Part shown: positions 16,879 to 30,934 of the stretch, piece after piece
Numbering within the stretch: the stretch's first letter is position 1
How the letters are laid out: each line of letters opens with the position of its first letter
Source: Arthrobacter sp. GMC3
GTDB lineage: Bacteria; Actinomycetota; Actinomycetes; Actinomycetales; Micrococcaceae
Length of the DNA stretch: 64,000 nt
Direction of reading: 5' to 3'
NCBI RefSeq assembly: GCF_002929305.1
Contig: NZ_PJIO01000009.1
Location: 1 to 64,000 of the forward strand
Position numbers and translations under genes: made by a program
The notes under the pieces: generated by a model
The model's database searches: none
Seen by the model: the letters and a program-made list of their open reading frames with translations, nothing else
What the model was told of the DNA's origin: nothing

Positions 16879-17613
16879 CTACTTGGCGCTAAAGGCGGAC
16901 GGCCACGGCAACAGCGTGGGAAGTGCCACGGAGTCGGCGGCGGCTTCGGCGCGCAGGCTGCCCATGGTGGGTGTGCGCCCGGCCAGCCAGGCGGCGATGT
17001 CGGTGAGCATGCCGGAGACCGACACGGCGTTGTCCCCGTCACCAACTGTCAGGGGCGGGAGCGCCAGTGGCAGCAGCTTCAAGCGAGTGTCGGCAGGAAC
17101 CCGTACCGCAAGGAAGTCAATGAGATAGAGGCAGAACTCCTTCGACCAGGTCTCCGGGCCGCGTCCCACCTGCAAGTCGGCAAGGTGGATCACCAGTTCG
17201 CGCCAATAGGCCAGTGCGCCGTCCATGACCACGCCGTCACGGTAGCTGATGGGTAGCTGCCACTGATCCGGGGTCAAGGAGCCAAGGACCGTCAAGGCGC
17301 GGGTGAAAGCGGCCGCAATGTCGGCCCGGTGCTCGTCCGCCGAATGCCCGGCCGCCATTTCGATGGCCTGCGTTCGTCCGCCTTGTCCGCCGTCGTAGAA
17401 CTCAATCAACTCGCCGCGCAGGGCGTACTCAGCCTGGCGGGCGACGGCGTTGGAAACATGGGTGACATGGGCCAGCAGGTGGCCTCTGGTCCAGCCGGGC
17501 AGTTCGGTGCCAGCGCGGACGTCGTCGTCACTCAGGGAGCCGATCTTGGCGGCAAAGGTGTCCGCTGCGCGTTCGAGACGGTCGGTGAGCTCTGCCGGAG
17601 AAATGGAAGTCAT
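16879..17613 (-). CDS. maleylpyruvate isomerase-family mycothiol-dependent enzyme
   Basis: A 244-residue MDMPI/DinB-type four-helix protein. The N-terminal half has LPGWTRGHLLAHVTHVSNA with metal-binding-type histidine, and the middle has WRELVIHLADLQVG with further His/Asp. The family uses mycothiol, the actinobacterial thiol, in isomerase or transferase reactions. No aromatic degradation genes lie nearby, so the actual substrate is unknown. The C-terminal MDMPI_C-like part is present (SGMLTDIAAWLAGR). The broken gene follows on the same strand. Confidence 0.85.
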   Translation of the reverse strand: MTSISPAELTDRLERAADTFAAKIGSLSDDDVRAGTELPGWTRGHLLAHVTHVSNAVARQAEYALRGELIEFYDGGQGGRTQAIEMAAGHSADEHRADIAAAFTRALTVLGSLTPDQWQLPISYRDGVVMDGALAYWRELVIHLADLQVGRGPETWSKEFCLYLIDFLAVRVPADTRLKLLPLALPPLTVGDGDNAVSVSGMLTDIAAWLAGRTPTMGSLRAEAAADSVALPTLLPWPSAFSAK

Positions 17614-17639
17614 GCACCCAGCTTAACTGTCATGGGGCA

Positions 17640-17679
17640 CAAAAATGCCCACATCCGTACATGGATGCGGGCATTTTTG
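17640..17679. terminator. bidirectional terminator between argH and the MDMPI gene
   Basis: A 17-bp stem with one mismatch (17640-17656 with 17663-17679) and a six-base loop is flanked by five A on one side and five T on the other. It can work on both strands. Its natural role is to end the argGH transcript on the minus strand. Confidence 0.85.
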
Positions 17680-17699
17680 TAGTGAAAGAACGACGCCGG

Positions 17700-20380
<2,681 letters not shown>

Positions 20381-20445
20381 GTTCTTGTCTCCCTAGTTTC
20401 TTGCCTCTTGGCAGAGTGCATTTCATTCGTTACTTCAAAGCATAG

Positions 20446-20459
20446 TGCATGATTATGCA
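20446..20459. promoter_or_regulatory. ARG-box-like operator upstream of argG
   Basis: TGCAT (20446-20450) and ATGCA (20455-20459) form a dyad around GATT. Its AT-rich 14-bp symmetric form is that of ArgR operators. It overlaps the -10 element of the argG promoter, where a repressor would block transcription. Confidence 0.65.
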
Positions 20460-20480
20460 GACTTGCTAAAAGATATTCAA
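20452..20480 (-). promoter_or_regulatory. argG promoter
   Basis: Minus strand: TTGAAT (20475-20480), exactly 17-bp spacer, CATAAT (20452-20457). It lies about 70 bp before the GTG start of argG. Confidence 0.7.
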
Positions 20481-20506
20481 TGTTCCGGTGCTGGGACCGT
20501 GGGCCC

Positions 20507-21043
20507 CTAACTGCCCGCACTAGACTCGGCCGCGAATTGCAGGAATCGCTCCGCAACGTCGGTGCCACCCTGCGGATCGCGAGTAATGACCATGACGGTG
20601 TCGTCACCGGCGATGGTGCCCAGAATGGACGGCATCACCGAATGATCGATGGCCAGGGCCAGGAAGTTCGCCGCGCCGGGAGGGGTCCGCAGCACCGCAA
20701 TATTTGCCGAGGCCTCGGCCGTCACCAAAAGTTCCCCGCACAGGCGGATCAGGCGCGTATCCAACAATTCCTGCGACGACGCCGAGTGCACACTGCGGTC
20801 GCCGCCTTCACGCGGCAGCGCATAGATCAGCGCCCCGTCGGAGCCCCTGACGCGCACGGCCCGCAACTCCACGAGGTCCCTTGAAAGAGTTGCCTGGCCC
20901 ACCACCAAGCCGTCGTCTGCCAGCAGATTGGCGAGTTCGGCTTGGGACCGCACCGCCCGGCTGGTCAGCAGGGCCTGAATGCGGGCCTGCCGGGCAATCT
21001 TGGTTGCTGGCATGGCCGCCGCGGGGGACGTTGGCTTGGACAT
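20507..21043 (-). CDS. argR: arginine repressor
   Basis: A 178-residue ArgR. The N-terminal winged helix contains RSQAELANLLADDGLVVGQATLSRDLVELRAVRV in the conserved arrangement. The C-terminal arginine-binding hexamerisation domain has GAANFLALAIDH and GTIAGDDTVMVI, including the GDD-type arginine contact. With arginine bound it represses arg operons. It is the last gene of the argCJBDFR unit, two bases behind argF, so it should be under its own control. Confidence 0.96.
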   Translation of the reverse strand: MSKPTSPAAAMPATKIARQARIQALLTSRAVRSQAELANLLADDGLVVGQATLSRDLVELRAVRVRGSDGALIYALPREGGDRSVHSASSQELLDTRLIRLCGELLVTAEASANIAVLRTPPGAANFLALAIDHSVMPSILGTIAGDDTVMVITRDPQGGTDVAERFLQFAAESSAGS

Positions 21044-21045
21044 GG

Positions 21046-23323
<2,278 letters not shown>

Positions 23324-23327
<4 letters not shown>

Positions 23328-24226
23328 TGCGCGTCCTCGTCATCGGGAAAAATTTGGGTGCCGTTGCCGGCGGTGGTCATCAGTTCCAGCAGGACTGAGT
23401 GGGCGCTGCGCCCGTCGACGACGGCGGCGCGGGCCACCCCGCCGTCGACCGCGGCCAGGCAGGCGCCCATCTTGGGGATCATGCCGGATTCAAGCTCCGG
23501 CAGCATGGCTCGCAATTGGTTGGCGCTCAGTTCAGACAAGAGTGAGGATTTGTCAGGCCAGTTGGCGTAGAGGCCTTCGACGTCGGTCAGGATGACAAGG
23601 CGTGAGGCGTCCAAGGCGATGGCCAGGGCTGCGGCGGCGGTGTCGGCGTTGACATTCAGGACGGTGGACGCGTCCCCGACTTCCGGTGCCACGGTGGAGA
23701 TGACGGGGATCCGTCCGGCCTCCAGCAGGTCCAAAATGGCTCCCGGGTTGACCCCCACCACTTCCCCAACAAGGCCCAGATCGACGGGTAAGCCGTCGAC
23801 GACGGTGCCTGTCCGCTCGGCCTGCAGCAGCGCACCGTCCTCACCGGAGAGTCCCACCGCGTAGGCACCGTGCTCGTTGATCAGGCCCACCAGTTCCCTA
23901 CCAACCTGGCCTGTCAGCACCATGCGAACCACGTCCATGGCCTCGGGCGTGGTGACGCGCAGGCCACCCTTGAACTCGCTCTGGATACCCAGGCGTTTGA
24001 GCATCGAGTTGATCTGCGGGCCGCCGCCATGAACCACCACGGGCCTGATGCCCACGTGATGCATAAACACGATGTCCTCGGCGAAGGCACGTCGGAGCTC
24101 GTCATTGATCATGGCGTTGCCGCCATACTTGACCACCACCACAGTGTTGGCGAACTGCTGAATCCACGGCAGGGCCTCAATGAGTGTCCCGGCCTTGTCC
24201 TGTGCGGTTTCCACCGAAGTCATCAT
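23324..24226 (-). CDS. argB: acetylglutamate kinase
   Basis: Amino acid kinase fold, 300 residues; phosphorylates N-acetylglutamate. Present are VVKYGGNAM near the N-terminus, [11 protein letters not shown] and [15 protein letters not shown]. In actinobacteria this enzyme is usually feedback-inhibited by arginine, and the N-terminal helix ([19 protein letters not shown]) associated with hexamer formation is present. AGGAAGA precedes the ATG at 24226; a second ATG follows directly. There is a 99-bp gap to argJ, the largest in this unit. Confidence 0.97.
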
Positions 24227-24325
24227 GCTCTTCTTCCTAGTTCGTTGTCGTGTGCCGGACCCGGCCGTCGGTCGGGAAGCGACTGAGGGAATGCCGATTC
24301 GCGGCCGCGTCCACGGGAGCCGCGC

Positions 24326-25495
24326 TTACGAGGAGTAGGCGCTGTTTTCTTCGACGTACGCGTGCGTGAGGTCGTTGGTCCAGATAGTTGCGGCCGATTC
24401 ACCGGCGCGCAGGTCGATCTCGACGGTGACTTCGCGTCCGCTCAGGTCAACGAGATCTCGGGAATCGCCGATCCCGCCCTTGCGGCAGATCTGGATGCCG
24501 TTGATGCTGACGTTGATCTCGTTGGGGTCAAAGACGGCGTCGGTGGTGCCCACGGCGGAGAGGACGCGGCCCCAGTTGGGGTCGTTGCCGAAGATGGCGC
24601 ACTTGAACAAGTTGGACCGGGCCACGGAGCGGGAGACGATCTCGGCGTCCCGCTCGCTGTCGGCGTTGACCGTGGTGATGGCGATGTCGTGGTTGGCGCC
24701 TTCGGCGTCGGCGATCAGGGCCCGGGCCAGGGTGGCACACACTTCGGTCAGACCGGCGGTGAATTCGTCCATGTCCGGGAAGACCGTGGACGCGCCGGAG
24801 CCCAGCAGCAACACGGTGTCGTTGGTTGACATGCAGCCGTCAGAGTCGGCCCGGTTGAAGGTGACGCGGACGGCGTCGCGCAGTGCCGCATCCAACCCCT
24901 CGGCTTCCACCACGGCGTCGGTGGTGATAACCACCAGCATGGTGGCCAGGCCCGGTGCCAGCATGCCGGCACCCTTGGCCATGCCACCGATCGTGTAGCT
25001 GGCACCGTCGGCGTCGGGTGCCGATGTCCAGGAGGCCTGCTTGGACACGGTGTCGGTGGTCATGATCGCGGTGGCCGCGGCAGCTCCGCCGTCGGCCGTG
25101 AGTACGGCCGCGGCAGCCTCCACTCCGGGCAGGATCTTGTCCATGGGCAGCTGCTCACCAATGAGCCCCGTGGAGCAGACGGCAACGTCGCCGGCAGAGA
25201 TGCCAAGCACGTCGGCCACTTTTTCGGCCGTGGTGTGCGTGTTTTGGAAGCCTTCTGGCCCGGTGCAGGCGTTGGCGCCGCCGGAATTGAGAACGACGGC
25301 GTCAACCCGGCCGTCGGTGAGCACCTGCCGTGACCAGTGCACGGGTGCCGCGGCAACCCGGTTCGTGGTGAACACGGCTGCGGCGTTGTGGTGGGGGCCG
25401 TCATTGACCACCAAGGCGAAGTCGGGATTGCCGGATTTTTTCAGGCCAGCGGTGACTCCGGCGGCGCGGAATCCTTGGGCAGATGTCACGCTCAT
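24326..25495 (-). CDS. argJ: bifunctional ornithine acetyltransferase / N-acetylglutamate synthase
   Basis: ArgJ recycles the acetyl group between acetylornithine and glutamate. From the ATG at 25495 it has 389 residues. The autocleavage site is the Thr of [14 protein letters not shown], which splits the precursor into alpha and beta chains. [13 protein letters not shown] and FGNDPNWGR are family marks. The start overlaps the argC stop (ATGA). An upstream extension of the same frame is argC shadow. Confidence 0.96.
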   Translation of the reverse strand: MSVTSAQGFRAAGVTAGLKKSGNPDFALVVNDGPHHNAAAVFTTNRVAAAPVHWSRQVLTDGRVDAVVLNSGGANACTGPEGFQNTHTTAEKVADVLGISAGDVAVCSTGLIGEQLPMDKILPGVEAAAAVLTADGGAAAATAIMTTDTVSKQASWTSAPDADGASYTIGGMAKGAGMLAPGLATMLVVITTDAVVEAEGLDAALRDAVRVTFNRADSDGCMSTNDTVLLLGSGASTVFPDMDEFTAGLTEVCATLARALIADAEGANHDIAITTVNADSERDAEIVSRSVARSNLFKCAIFGNDPNWGRVLSAVGTTDAVFDPNEINVSINGIQICRKGGIGDSRDLVDLSGREVTVEIDLRAGESAATIWTNDLTHAYVEENSAYSS

Positions 25496-26538
25496 GGTGC
25501 TACTCCTTGGAAGGACAGGCCGGCGTCTTCCGCCAGGCCGAGGGCAATGTTCATTGATTGCACTGCGCCGCCGGCGGTCCCTTTGGTGAGGTTGTCGATG
25601 ACACAGCACACAACCACCCGGTTCACGTTGGCGTCGTAGGCGATCTGGAGGGCGGCGTAGTTGGACCCCTGCACCGACTTGGTGGTGGGCCACTGGCCTT
25701 CGGGCAGAACGTGCACAAACTGCTCGTTGGCGTAGGCGTCAGCCCAGATTTCCCGCAACGCCGCTTCAGGATCGGCCAGTGCGGCAATTTGTGGTGCCAC
25801 CTTGGCCGTTGCGGTGGTGAGGATGCCGCGGCTCATAGGGGCCAGGGTTGGCGTGAAGGAAACCCGTACGTCCAGGCCGGAGGCGTTGGAGAGGCCCTGC
25901 TGAATTTCGGGGGTGTGGCGATGCCCGCCGCCCACGCCGTAAGGGTTCATGGATCCGATGACTTCGGAGCCAATCAAATTGACCTTGGCGGCCTTGCCCG
26001 CCCCGGAGGTGCCGGATGCGGCGACGATCACGACGTCGTCGGGCAGGAGGGCGCCTGCGCTGAAGCCCGGCAGGAGTGCCAGCAAGGAACTTGTCGGGTA
26101 GCAGCCGGGAACGGCGATCCGCTTGGCGCCCCTCAGTTGGGCGCGGGCACCTGGCAGCTCAGGCAACCCGTAGGGCCAGGTGCCGGCGTGCGGGGAGCCG
26201 TAGAACTTTTCCCACGCAGCGGAGTCTTCCAGGCGATGGTCCGCACCGGCGTCGATCACCAAGGTGTCGGGGGGAAGCTGCGCGGCGATGGCGGCGGAGG
26301 CACCGTGCGGCAGGGCCAGGAACACCACATCGTGCCTGGCAAGGTTTTCCACCGTGGTGTCCACCAGGATGCGGTCGGCCAGGGCGTGCAGATGCGGGGC
26401 CAGCGACCCCAGCCGGGCCCCTGCGTTGCTGTGGGCGGTGATGGCGCCGATGCTTACATTCGGGTGGCTGGCCAGAAGGCGCAGCACCTCTCCCCCGGCG
26501 TATCCGCTGGCGCCGGAGACGGCTACAGAAATTGTCAT
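25492..26538 (-). CDS. argC: N-acetyl-gamma-glutamyl-phosphate reductase
   Basis: First gene of the arg operon. The 348-residue NADPH-dependent reductase begins with the Rossmann motif [13 protein letters not shown] and has the catalytic Cys in [14 protein letters not shown]. The ATG at 26538 has no ribosome-binding site; TATAGT (26545-26550) lies six bases upstream, so the mRNA is probably leaderless. A longer frame runs far upstream on this strand but is the complement of the quinone oxidoreductase gene. Confidence 0.96.
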   Translation of the reverse strand: MTISVAVSGASGYAGGEVLRLLASHPNVSIGAITAHSNAGARLGSLAPHLHALADRILVDTTVENLARHDVVFLALPHGASAAIAAQLPPDTLVIDAGADHRLEDSAAWEKFYGSPHAGTWPYGLPELPGARAQLRGAKRIAVPGCYPTSSLLALLPGFSAGALLPDDVVIVAASGTSGAGKAAKVNLIGSEVIGSMNPYGVGGGHRHTPEIQQGLSNASGLDVRVSFTPTLAPMSRGILTTATAKVAPQIAALADPEAALREIWADAYANEQFVHVLPEGQWPTTKSVQGSNYAALQIAYDANVNRVVVCCVIDNLTKGTAGGAVQSMNIALGLAEDAGLSFQGVAP

Positions 26539-26544
26539 AAAATG

Positions 26545-26586
26545 ACTATACAGCAGAAGTATGCATTGTTGCCGATATTTATTCAA
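26545..26586 (-). promoter_or_regulatory. argC leaderless promoter and ARG-box-like region
   Basis: Minus strand: TTGAATAAATAT (26575-26586), ATGCAT (26561-26566) and TATAGT (26545-26550) in front of ATG 26538. TATAGT as -10 puts the transcription start at the A of the ATG. The AT-rich TTGAAT/ATGCAT parts resemble those at the argG promoter and are the likely ArgR target. A second reading (TTGAAT, 17 bp, CATACT) is also possible. Confidence 0.55.
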
Positions 26587-26682
26587 CCAATGCTGGGCAC
26601 GTTCATGACGACCTCCTATGATGGTGGCAGGGGCGGTTGATTCTTCCCCCACGGAACTCATGCCAATGAAATGGAGCACACC

Positions 26683-27657
26683 ATGACCGAGCACGGACTT
26701 GCCATCGTCGCCGACGCACCAGGCGGCCCGGAGGTGCTCAGGATGACGCAGGCGCCCATCCCCGTCGCCGGACCTGGCGAGTTGCTCATCCATGTCGCAG
26801 CCGTTGGGGTGAACTTCATTGAGACGTACCAGCGAGATGGCACCTACAACGTCCCGTTCCCCTTCACCCCGGGCGCCGAGGCCTCCGGAACCGTGGTGGC
26901 TGTGGGAGCTGAGGTAACGGGGTTTGCCGTGGGTGACCGCATTGCCACCGCCGAGGGCAGGGGGTGCTATGCGGAGTACGCGATCGTGCCCGCCGCCGTG
27001 GCCCTGCCCGTTCCGGCGGCCGTGCCGATGGACATCGCCGCCGCGCTCCCGTTGCAGGGCATGACTGCCCACTACCTGATGAACTCGGCCCATTATGTGG
27101 AGCCCGGCCAAACCGTGCTGCTGCATGCGGGCGCCGGAGGCGTGGGCCTGCTGCTCACACAAATGCTCAAAGAGCGAGAAGCAAGGGTCATCACCACCGT
27201 TTCCACCGATGAAAAGGAAGAGCTGTCCCGCGTGGCAGGAGCCGATGAGGTGCTGCGCTACGACGGTTTCGCCGACGTGGTGCGTGAGCTCACCGACGGC
27301 GACGGCGTTGATGTGGTGTTCGACGGCGTGGGCAAAGATACCTTCGATGGTTCCCTTGCGTCGCTGCGCACCCGAGGGACGCTTGTGCTCTTTGGCGGAG
27401 CATCCGGCCAGGTCCCGCCCCTGGACCTGCAACGCCTGAATGCTGGCGGATCCTTGTTCGTCACCCGGCCCAAGCTCGGTGACTACCTGCTCAACCCGAA
27501 GGAGCGGCACTGGCGTGCCGCCGAGGTGTTTGAGGCCGCCGCCGCCGGTCAGCTCACGGCACGAATTGGTGCCCGATTCCCACTAGCAGAAGCGGGGGCC
27601 GCCCATGCGGCACTCCAGTCACGTGCAACCACCGGCAAAGTCATCCTGGAACCGTAG
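26683..27657 (+). CDS. zinc-independent quinone oxidoreductase, MDR superfamily
   Basis: A 324-residue NADPH:quinone reductase-like protein. The N-terminal part has [18 protein letters not shown], the QOR hallmark without zinc ligands. The Rossmann part has [17 protein letters not shown] and [17 protein letters not shown]. It reduces quinones or electrophilic alkenes. The ATG at 26683 is preceded by GGAG at six bases; an ATG 12 bases earlier has no site. It is divergent from argC. Confidence 0.92.
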   Translation: MTEHGLAIVADAPGGPEVLRMTQAPIPVAGPGELLIHVAAVGVNFIETYQRDGTYNVPFPFTPGAEASGTVVAVGAEVTGFAVGDRIATAEGRGCYAEYAIVPAAVALPVPAAVPMDIAAALPLQGMTAHYLMNSAHYVEPGQTVLLHAGAGGVGLLLTQMLKEREARVITTVSTDEKEELSRVAGADEVLRYDGFADVVRELTDGDGVDVVFDGVGKDTFDGSLASLRTRGTLVLFGGASGQVPPLDLQRLNAGGSLFVTRPKLGDYLLNPKERHWRAAEVFEAAAAGQLTARIGARFPLAEAGAAHAALQSRATTGKVILEP

Positions 27658-27699
27658 GCCCCTGTTATTCATGTACGTCCAACGCTCTAAGGAGCCAGC

Positions 27700-28320
27700 G
27701 TGAAGAAGTTACCCAACGGAGTATTGCAGTTGGAAAAGTCCCGTGGCGCGAACGGTTACGTGCTGCCTCTAGGCGACTCGTATGCCGTGATCGATCCGGG
27801 CATGAAATCCGGTGCCGGCGGCGTCATCGCCGAGCTTAGTGACGCCGGCGTTGCCAGGGACGTCAGCCACATCCTGCTGACGCATTACGACATCGACCAT
27901 GCCGGTGCGGCCCTTGCTCTGGTTGAGGCGACCGGGGCTCAGCTGTGGATCGGGCGGCCCGACGCCGAGATTTTGCGTGGCCAACGACCCGCCGGGACAT
28001 TCTCACGACGCATAACGTCCTCGATCGGCCGACCCAAACTCCCAGCAGAAGTCCACTTTCTGGGCGAGTCTCCCGGCTTCTTGGAGGAAGTCACGGCCAT
28101 TGCCACCCCGGGCCATACCCCCGGACATCATGCATTTGTGTGGGGGAAGTCTGTTTTCTCCGGCGACGCCGTCATGGTGCGCGACGACGGCACCCTGAAA
28201 CAGTTTCCACGGCTGTTGATCACTGACAAGCCGGCGGCCCTGGCCTCAACTGCGGTTCTGGAATCGCTGGACGTCCAGTGGATCTGCCCCGGCCACGGCA
28301 AGGTCACAGCCCGCCGTTAA
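27700..28320 (+). CDS. metallo-beta-lactamase-fold hydrolase
   Basis: A 206-residue MBL-fold protein starting at GTG 27700 with AAGGAG upstream. The metal motif is H62-x-D64-x-D66-H67 rather than HxHxDH, followed by GHTPGH, the bridging Asp in FSGDAV and a last His in CPGHGK. This variant occurs in some MBL hydrolases and may change the metal site. The substrate, probably a thioester or similar small molecule, is unknown. It may be cotranscribed with the quinone reductase 42 bp upstream. Confidence 0.85.
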   Translation: MKKLPNGVLQLEKSRGANGYVLPLGDSYAVIDPGMKSGAGGVIAELSDAGVARDVSHILLTHYDIDHAGAALALVEATGAQLWIGRPDAEILRGQRPAGTFSRRITSSIGRPKLPAEVHFLGESPGFLEEVTAIATPGHTPGHHAFVWGKSVFSGDAVMVRDDGTLKQFPRLLITDKPAALASTAVLESLDVQWICPGHGKVTARR

Positions 28321-28322
28321 AC

Positions 28323-28379
28323 CGAGTGGGCAGTAGTTGTTGATGTTTGCGAAAAACATCAACAACTACTGCCCACTCG
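28323..28379. terminator. perfect 26-bp inverted repeat between convergent genes
   Basis: Left arm 28323-28348 and right arm 28354-28379 are perfectly complementary, with a five-base loop. It fills the gap between the MBL gene and pheT and lacks a U-tract, so it can stop transcription from both sides. The arm begins CGAGTGGGCAGTAG. Its length and perfection are unusual for an intrinsic terminator. Confidence 0.75.
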
Positions 28380-28385
28380 ACATGG

Positions 28386-30929
28386 CTAGCGCTGGGCGGC
28401 GCCGAACCGCTCTGCTGCCAATTCGACGGCGGATGCCCGCGCAGCGGACGCCTCGTCGGCGGTCAGCGTGCGGTCCGCGGCGCGGAAGCGCAGCCCAAAG
28501 GCCAGCGACTTGTGGCCTTCGGGAATGCCCTTGCCCTGGTATTCGTCGAACAGTGAGACGTCCTCGAGCAGCTCGCCTGCGCCCTCGCGGAGCGTTTCCA
28601 GCACTGCCTCGGCGGGGATCTCCACCGGGACCACCAGAGCCACGTCCTGGGTGGCAACCGGGAAGGTGGAGATCGGCTTGGCCACAATAACGTCGGCTGC
28701 TGCTTCGAACACCATCTCGGCGTTGATTTCCATGGCCACGGTGCGCGCCGGCAGGTTATGCTCGGCCAGCAGCTTGGGGTGCATCTCGCCGGCATGACCC
28801 ACAACTTCGCCGCTGCGCAGCTTCAGCACAGCGGCACGGCCGGGGTGGAACGCCTGGTGTGAGCCCTGCTCCACCACGAGTTCGACGCCCACAACGTCGG
28901 AGACCAAGCGGGCGGCGTCGAGCGCGTCAGCCCAATCCCATGGACGCGGAGTATGGCCGGGAGCTGCCGGTGAATCCTTACCCGTGAAGATCGCGCCAAT
29001 GGTCAACGGCTGGTACGGGATACCGTTGTACAGGGCGTCGAGGACGTCCTCAGCTGGCTTGACGCCCAGTGGCGGAATCGAGGCGGTGCCCACGGTACCC
29101 GAGGGCAGGAAGACCAGTCCGGACTCGAAAAGTGCCAGATCGTTGAAGCCGCGTGAGTGGTTGCGCTTGGCAATTTCGATCAGGCCCGGCAACATCGAGG
29201 TGCGCAGGTAGCCGAATTCTTCGCTCAGCGGGTTGGCCAGCTTAACAGCGGAGCGCTCGGCACCGGCCTCAGCAACACCAAACGTGTCATTGGCGGCCTT
29301 GGACACAAACGGGTAGGCCAGGATCTCGGTCAGACCGGAATCGGCCAGCGCCTGAACGGCCCGCCTGCGCTGCTGCTGGGCGCGTGAATAGCCGCGTCCG
29401 GGAGGAGCCGTAGGCAAGGTTGCCGGGATCAAGTCGTAACCCACCAGGCGGGCCACTTCCTCGGTCAGGTCCTCCGGGGTGACCAGGTCGTAACGCCAGC
29501 TCGGGGCTGTGACGGAGTAACCGCCGTCGACCGTTTCCACCACGGCACCCAGATCCACCAGAGAGCCTACGATCTGCTCCGGGGTGTAGTCGATGCCGAT
29601 GCGGGCCGAGGCGAAGCCAGCGGGCAGGAACACCGTAACCGGCGCAGGCTCGGTGCCAACATCGGTGCCGGTGGTCTCTTCAGTACCACCAGCCAGTTCG
29701 ACCAGCAGGTTCACGGCACGCTGGGCAGCCTCATCGGCTACTTCCCAGTCGACGCCGCGCTCGAAGCGCTTGGACGCCTCGGAGGGCAGCTTGTGGCGTC
29801 GGCGGGACCGTGCGATGGAGACTTCCTCGAAGTGGGCGGCCTCGATCAGCACGTTGACGGTGCCGGAGGTGACCTCGGTGGAGGCCCCGCCCATGACACC
29901 GGCAATGCCGATGGCGCCCGAATCGTCGGTGATCAGCAGGTCCTCGACGTCAAGCTTGCGCACCTTGCCGTCAAGGGTCTCCAAGGTTTCCCCGGCGTTG
30001 GCGCGGCGGACCACGATCTCGCCGGTGAGCTTGTCGGCGTCGTAGAAGTGCAGGGGCTGGCCCAGCTCAACCATGACGTAGTTGGAGATGTCCACAGGCA
30101 AGGAGATGGAGCGGATCCCGGCCAAGCGCAGGCGGGAGGACATCCACGTCGGCGTGGGAGCGGACGGGTTGATCCCGCTCACGGTACGGGCCACAAAGCG
30201 GTCGCAGCCGGGCTTGGCGTAGATCGGCGCGCCGTCGGCCAAACGAACAGGGTAGCCCGCGCCCGAGGTAGCAGTGACGGTAACCAGCGACGCCGGATCC
30301 GTGAAGGAGGTGCCGGTGGCGTGCGCATATTCGCGGGCTACGCCGCGGATGCTGAATGCGTAGCCGCGGTCCGGGGTCACGTTGATTTCGGCGGCCTCGT
30401 CATCAAGACCAAGCAGCGCCAGCGCGTCGGTGCCAAGCTCAGGGTCGAGACCCAAGGTAGAGAGCACCAGGATGCCGTCGTGGTCGTCGCCTATGCCGAG
30501 CTCTCGCACGGAGGCGATCATGCCGGCGGAAACGTGGCCGTAGGTCTTGCGCGGGGTGATGCGGAAGTCTCCGGGCAGCACGGCGCCGGGCAGGGTGACA
30601 ACCACCTTGTCGCCCACCACAAAGTTGTGGGCGCCGCAGACGATCCCCTGCACACCGGAGGGGTCGATCCCGTCGATGGTCAGCGTCTGTTCGGCGCCTT
30701 CGGGAACCACGCGCACGGTGCACCAGTTGATGGTTTTGCCGTTGCTCTGCGGTTCCTTCTCCAAGGACAGGACCTGGCCCACCACAATGGGGCCGCTGAT
30801 CTCGTTGGAGGGACGGTGAACGTCTTCCTCTTCAAAGCCAACCTTGACCAGGTCCATCATTACGTCTTCGGCTGTTGCTCCAGCCGGTACCTGCGCATAC
30901 TCGCGCAGCCAAGTCAGTGGAATACGCAC
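28386..30929 (-). CDS. pheT: phenylalanyl-tRNA synthetase beta chain
   Basis: An 847-residue PheT. N-terminal RIPLTWLREYAQVPAG, the EMAP/OB tRNA-binding part, B5 domain, B3/4 editing domain and C-terminal anticodon-binding FDX-ACB domain (STFPVATQDVALVVP) are in the usual order. It pairs with PheS as an (alpha-beta)2 tetramer. The start is the GTG at 30929, five bases after the pheS stop; an upstream continuation of the frame lies over pheS and is not conserved. Confidence 0.97.
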   Translation of the reverse strand: MRIPLTWLREYAQVPAGATAEDVMMDLVKVGFEEEDVHRPSNEISGPIVVGQVLSLEKEPQSNGKTINWCTVRVVPEGAEQTLTIDGIDPSGVQGIVCGAHNFVVGDKVVVTLPGAVLPGDFRITPRKTYGHVSAGMIASVRELGIGDDHDGILVLSTLGLDPELGTDALALLGLDDEAAEINVTPDRGYAFSIRGVAREYAHATGTSFTDPASLVTVTATSGAGYPVRLADGAPIYAKPGCDRFVARTVSGINPSAPTPTWMSSRLRLAGIRSISLPVDISNYVMVELGQPLHFYDADKLTGEIVVRRANAGETLETLDGKVRKLDVEDLLITDDSGAIGIAGVMGGASTEVTSGTVNVLIEAAHFEEVSIARSRRRHKLPSEASKRFERGVDWEVADEAAQRAVNLLVELAGGTEETTGTDVGTEPAPVTVFLPAGFASARIGIDYTPEQIVGSLVDLGAVVETVDGGYSVTAPSWRYDLVTPEDLTEEVARLVGYDLIPATLPTAPPGRGYSRAQQQRRRAVQALADSGLTEILAYPFVSKAANDTFGVAEAGAERSAVKLANPLSEEFGYLRTSMLPGLIEIAKRNHSRGFNDLALFESGLVFLPSGTVGTASIPPLGVKPAEDVLDALYNGIPYQPLTIGAIFTGKDSPAAPGHTPRPWDWADALDAARLVSDVVGVELVVEQGSHQAFHPGRAAVLKLRSGEVVGHAGEMHPKLLAEHNLPARTVAMEINAEMVFEAAADVIVAKPISTFPVATQDVALVVPVEIPAEAVLETLREGAGELLEDVSLFDEYQGKGIPEGHKSLAFGLRFRAADRTLTADEASAARASAVELAAERFGAAQR

Positions 30930-30934
30930 TTGAT

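Noticed and set aside
25496..27510. Very long reverse frame joined to argC (over 600 codons)
   Set aside because: Everything upstream of 26538 is the complement of the quinone oxidoreductase gene and the intergenic region; the ArgC Rossmann motif begins right after the ATG at 26538.
28323..28379. Insertion sequence ends
   Set aside because: The two arms are only five bases apart, with no target duplication or transposase.
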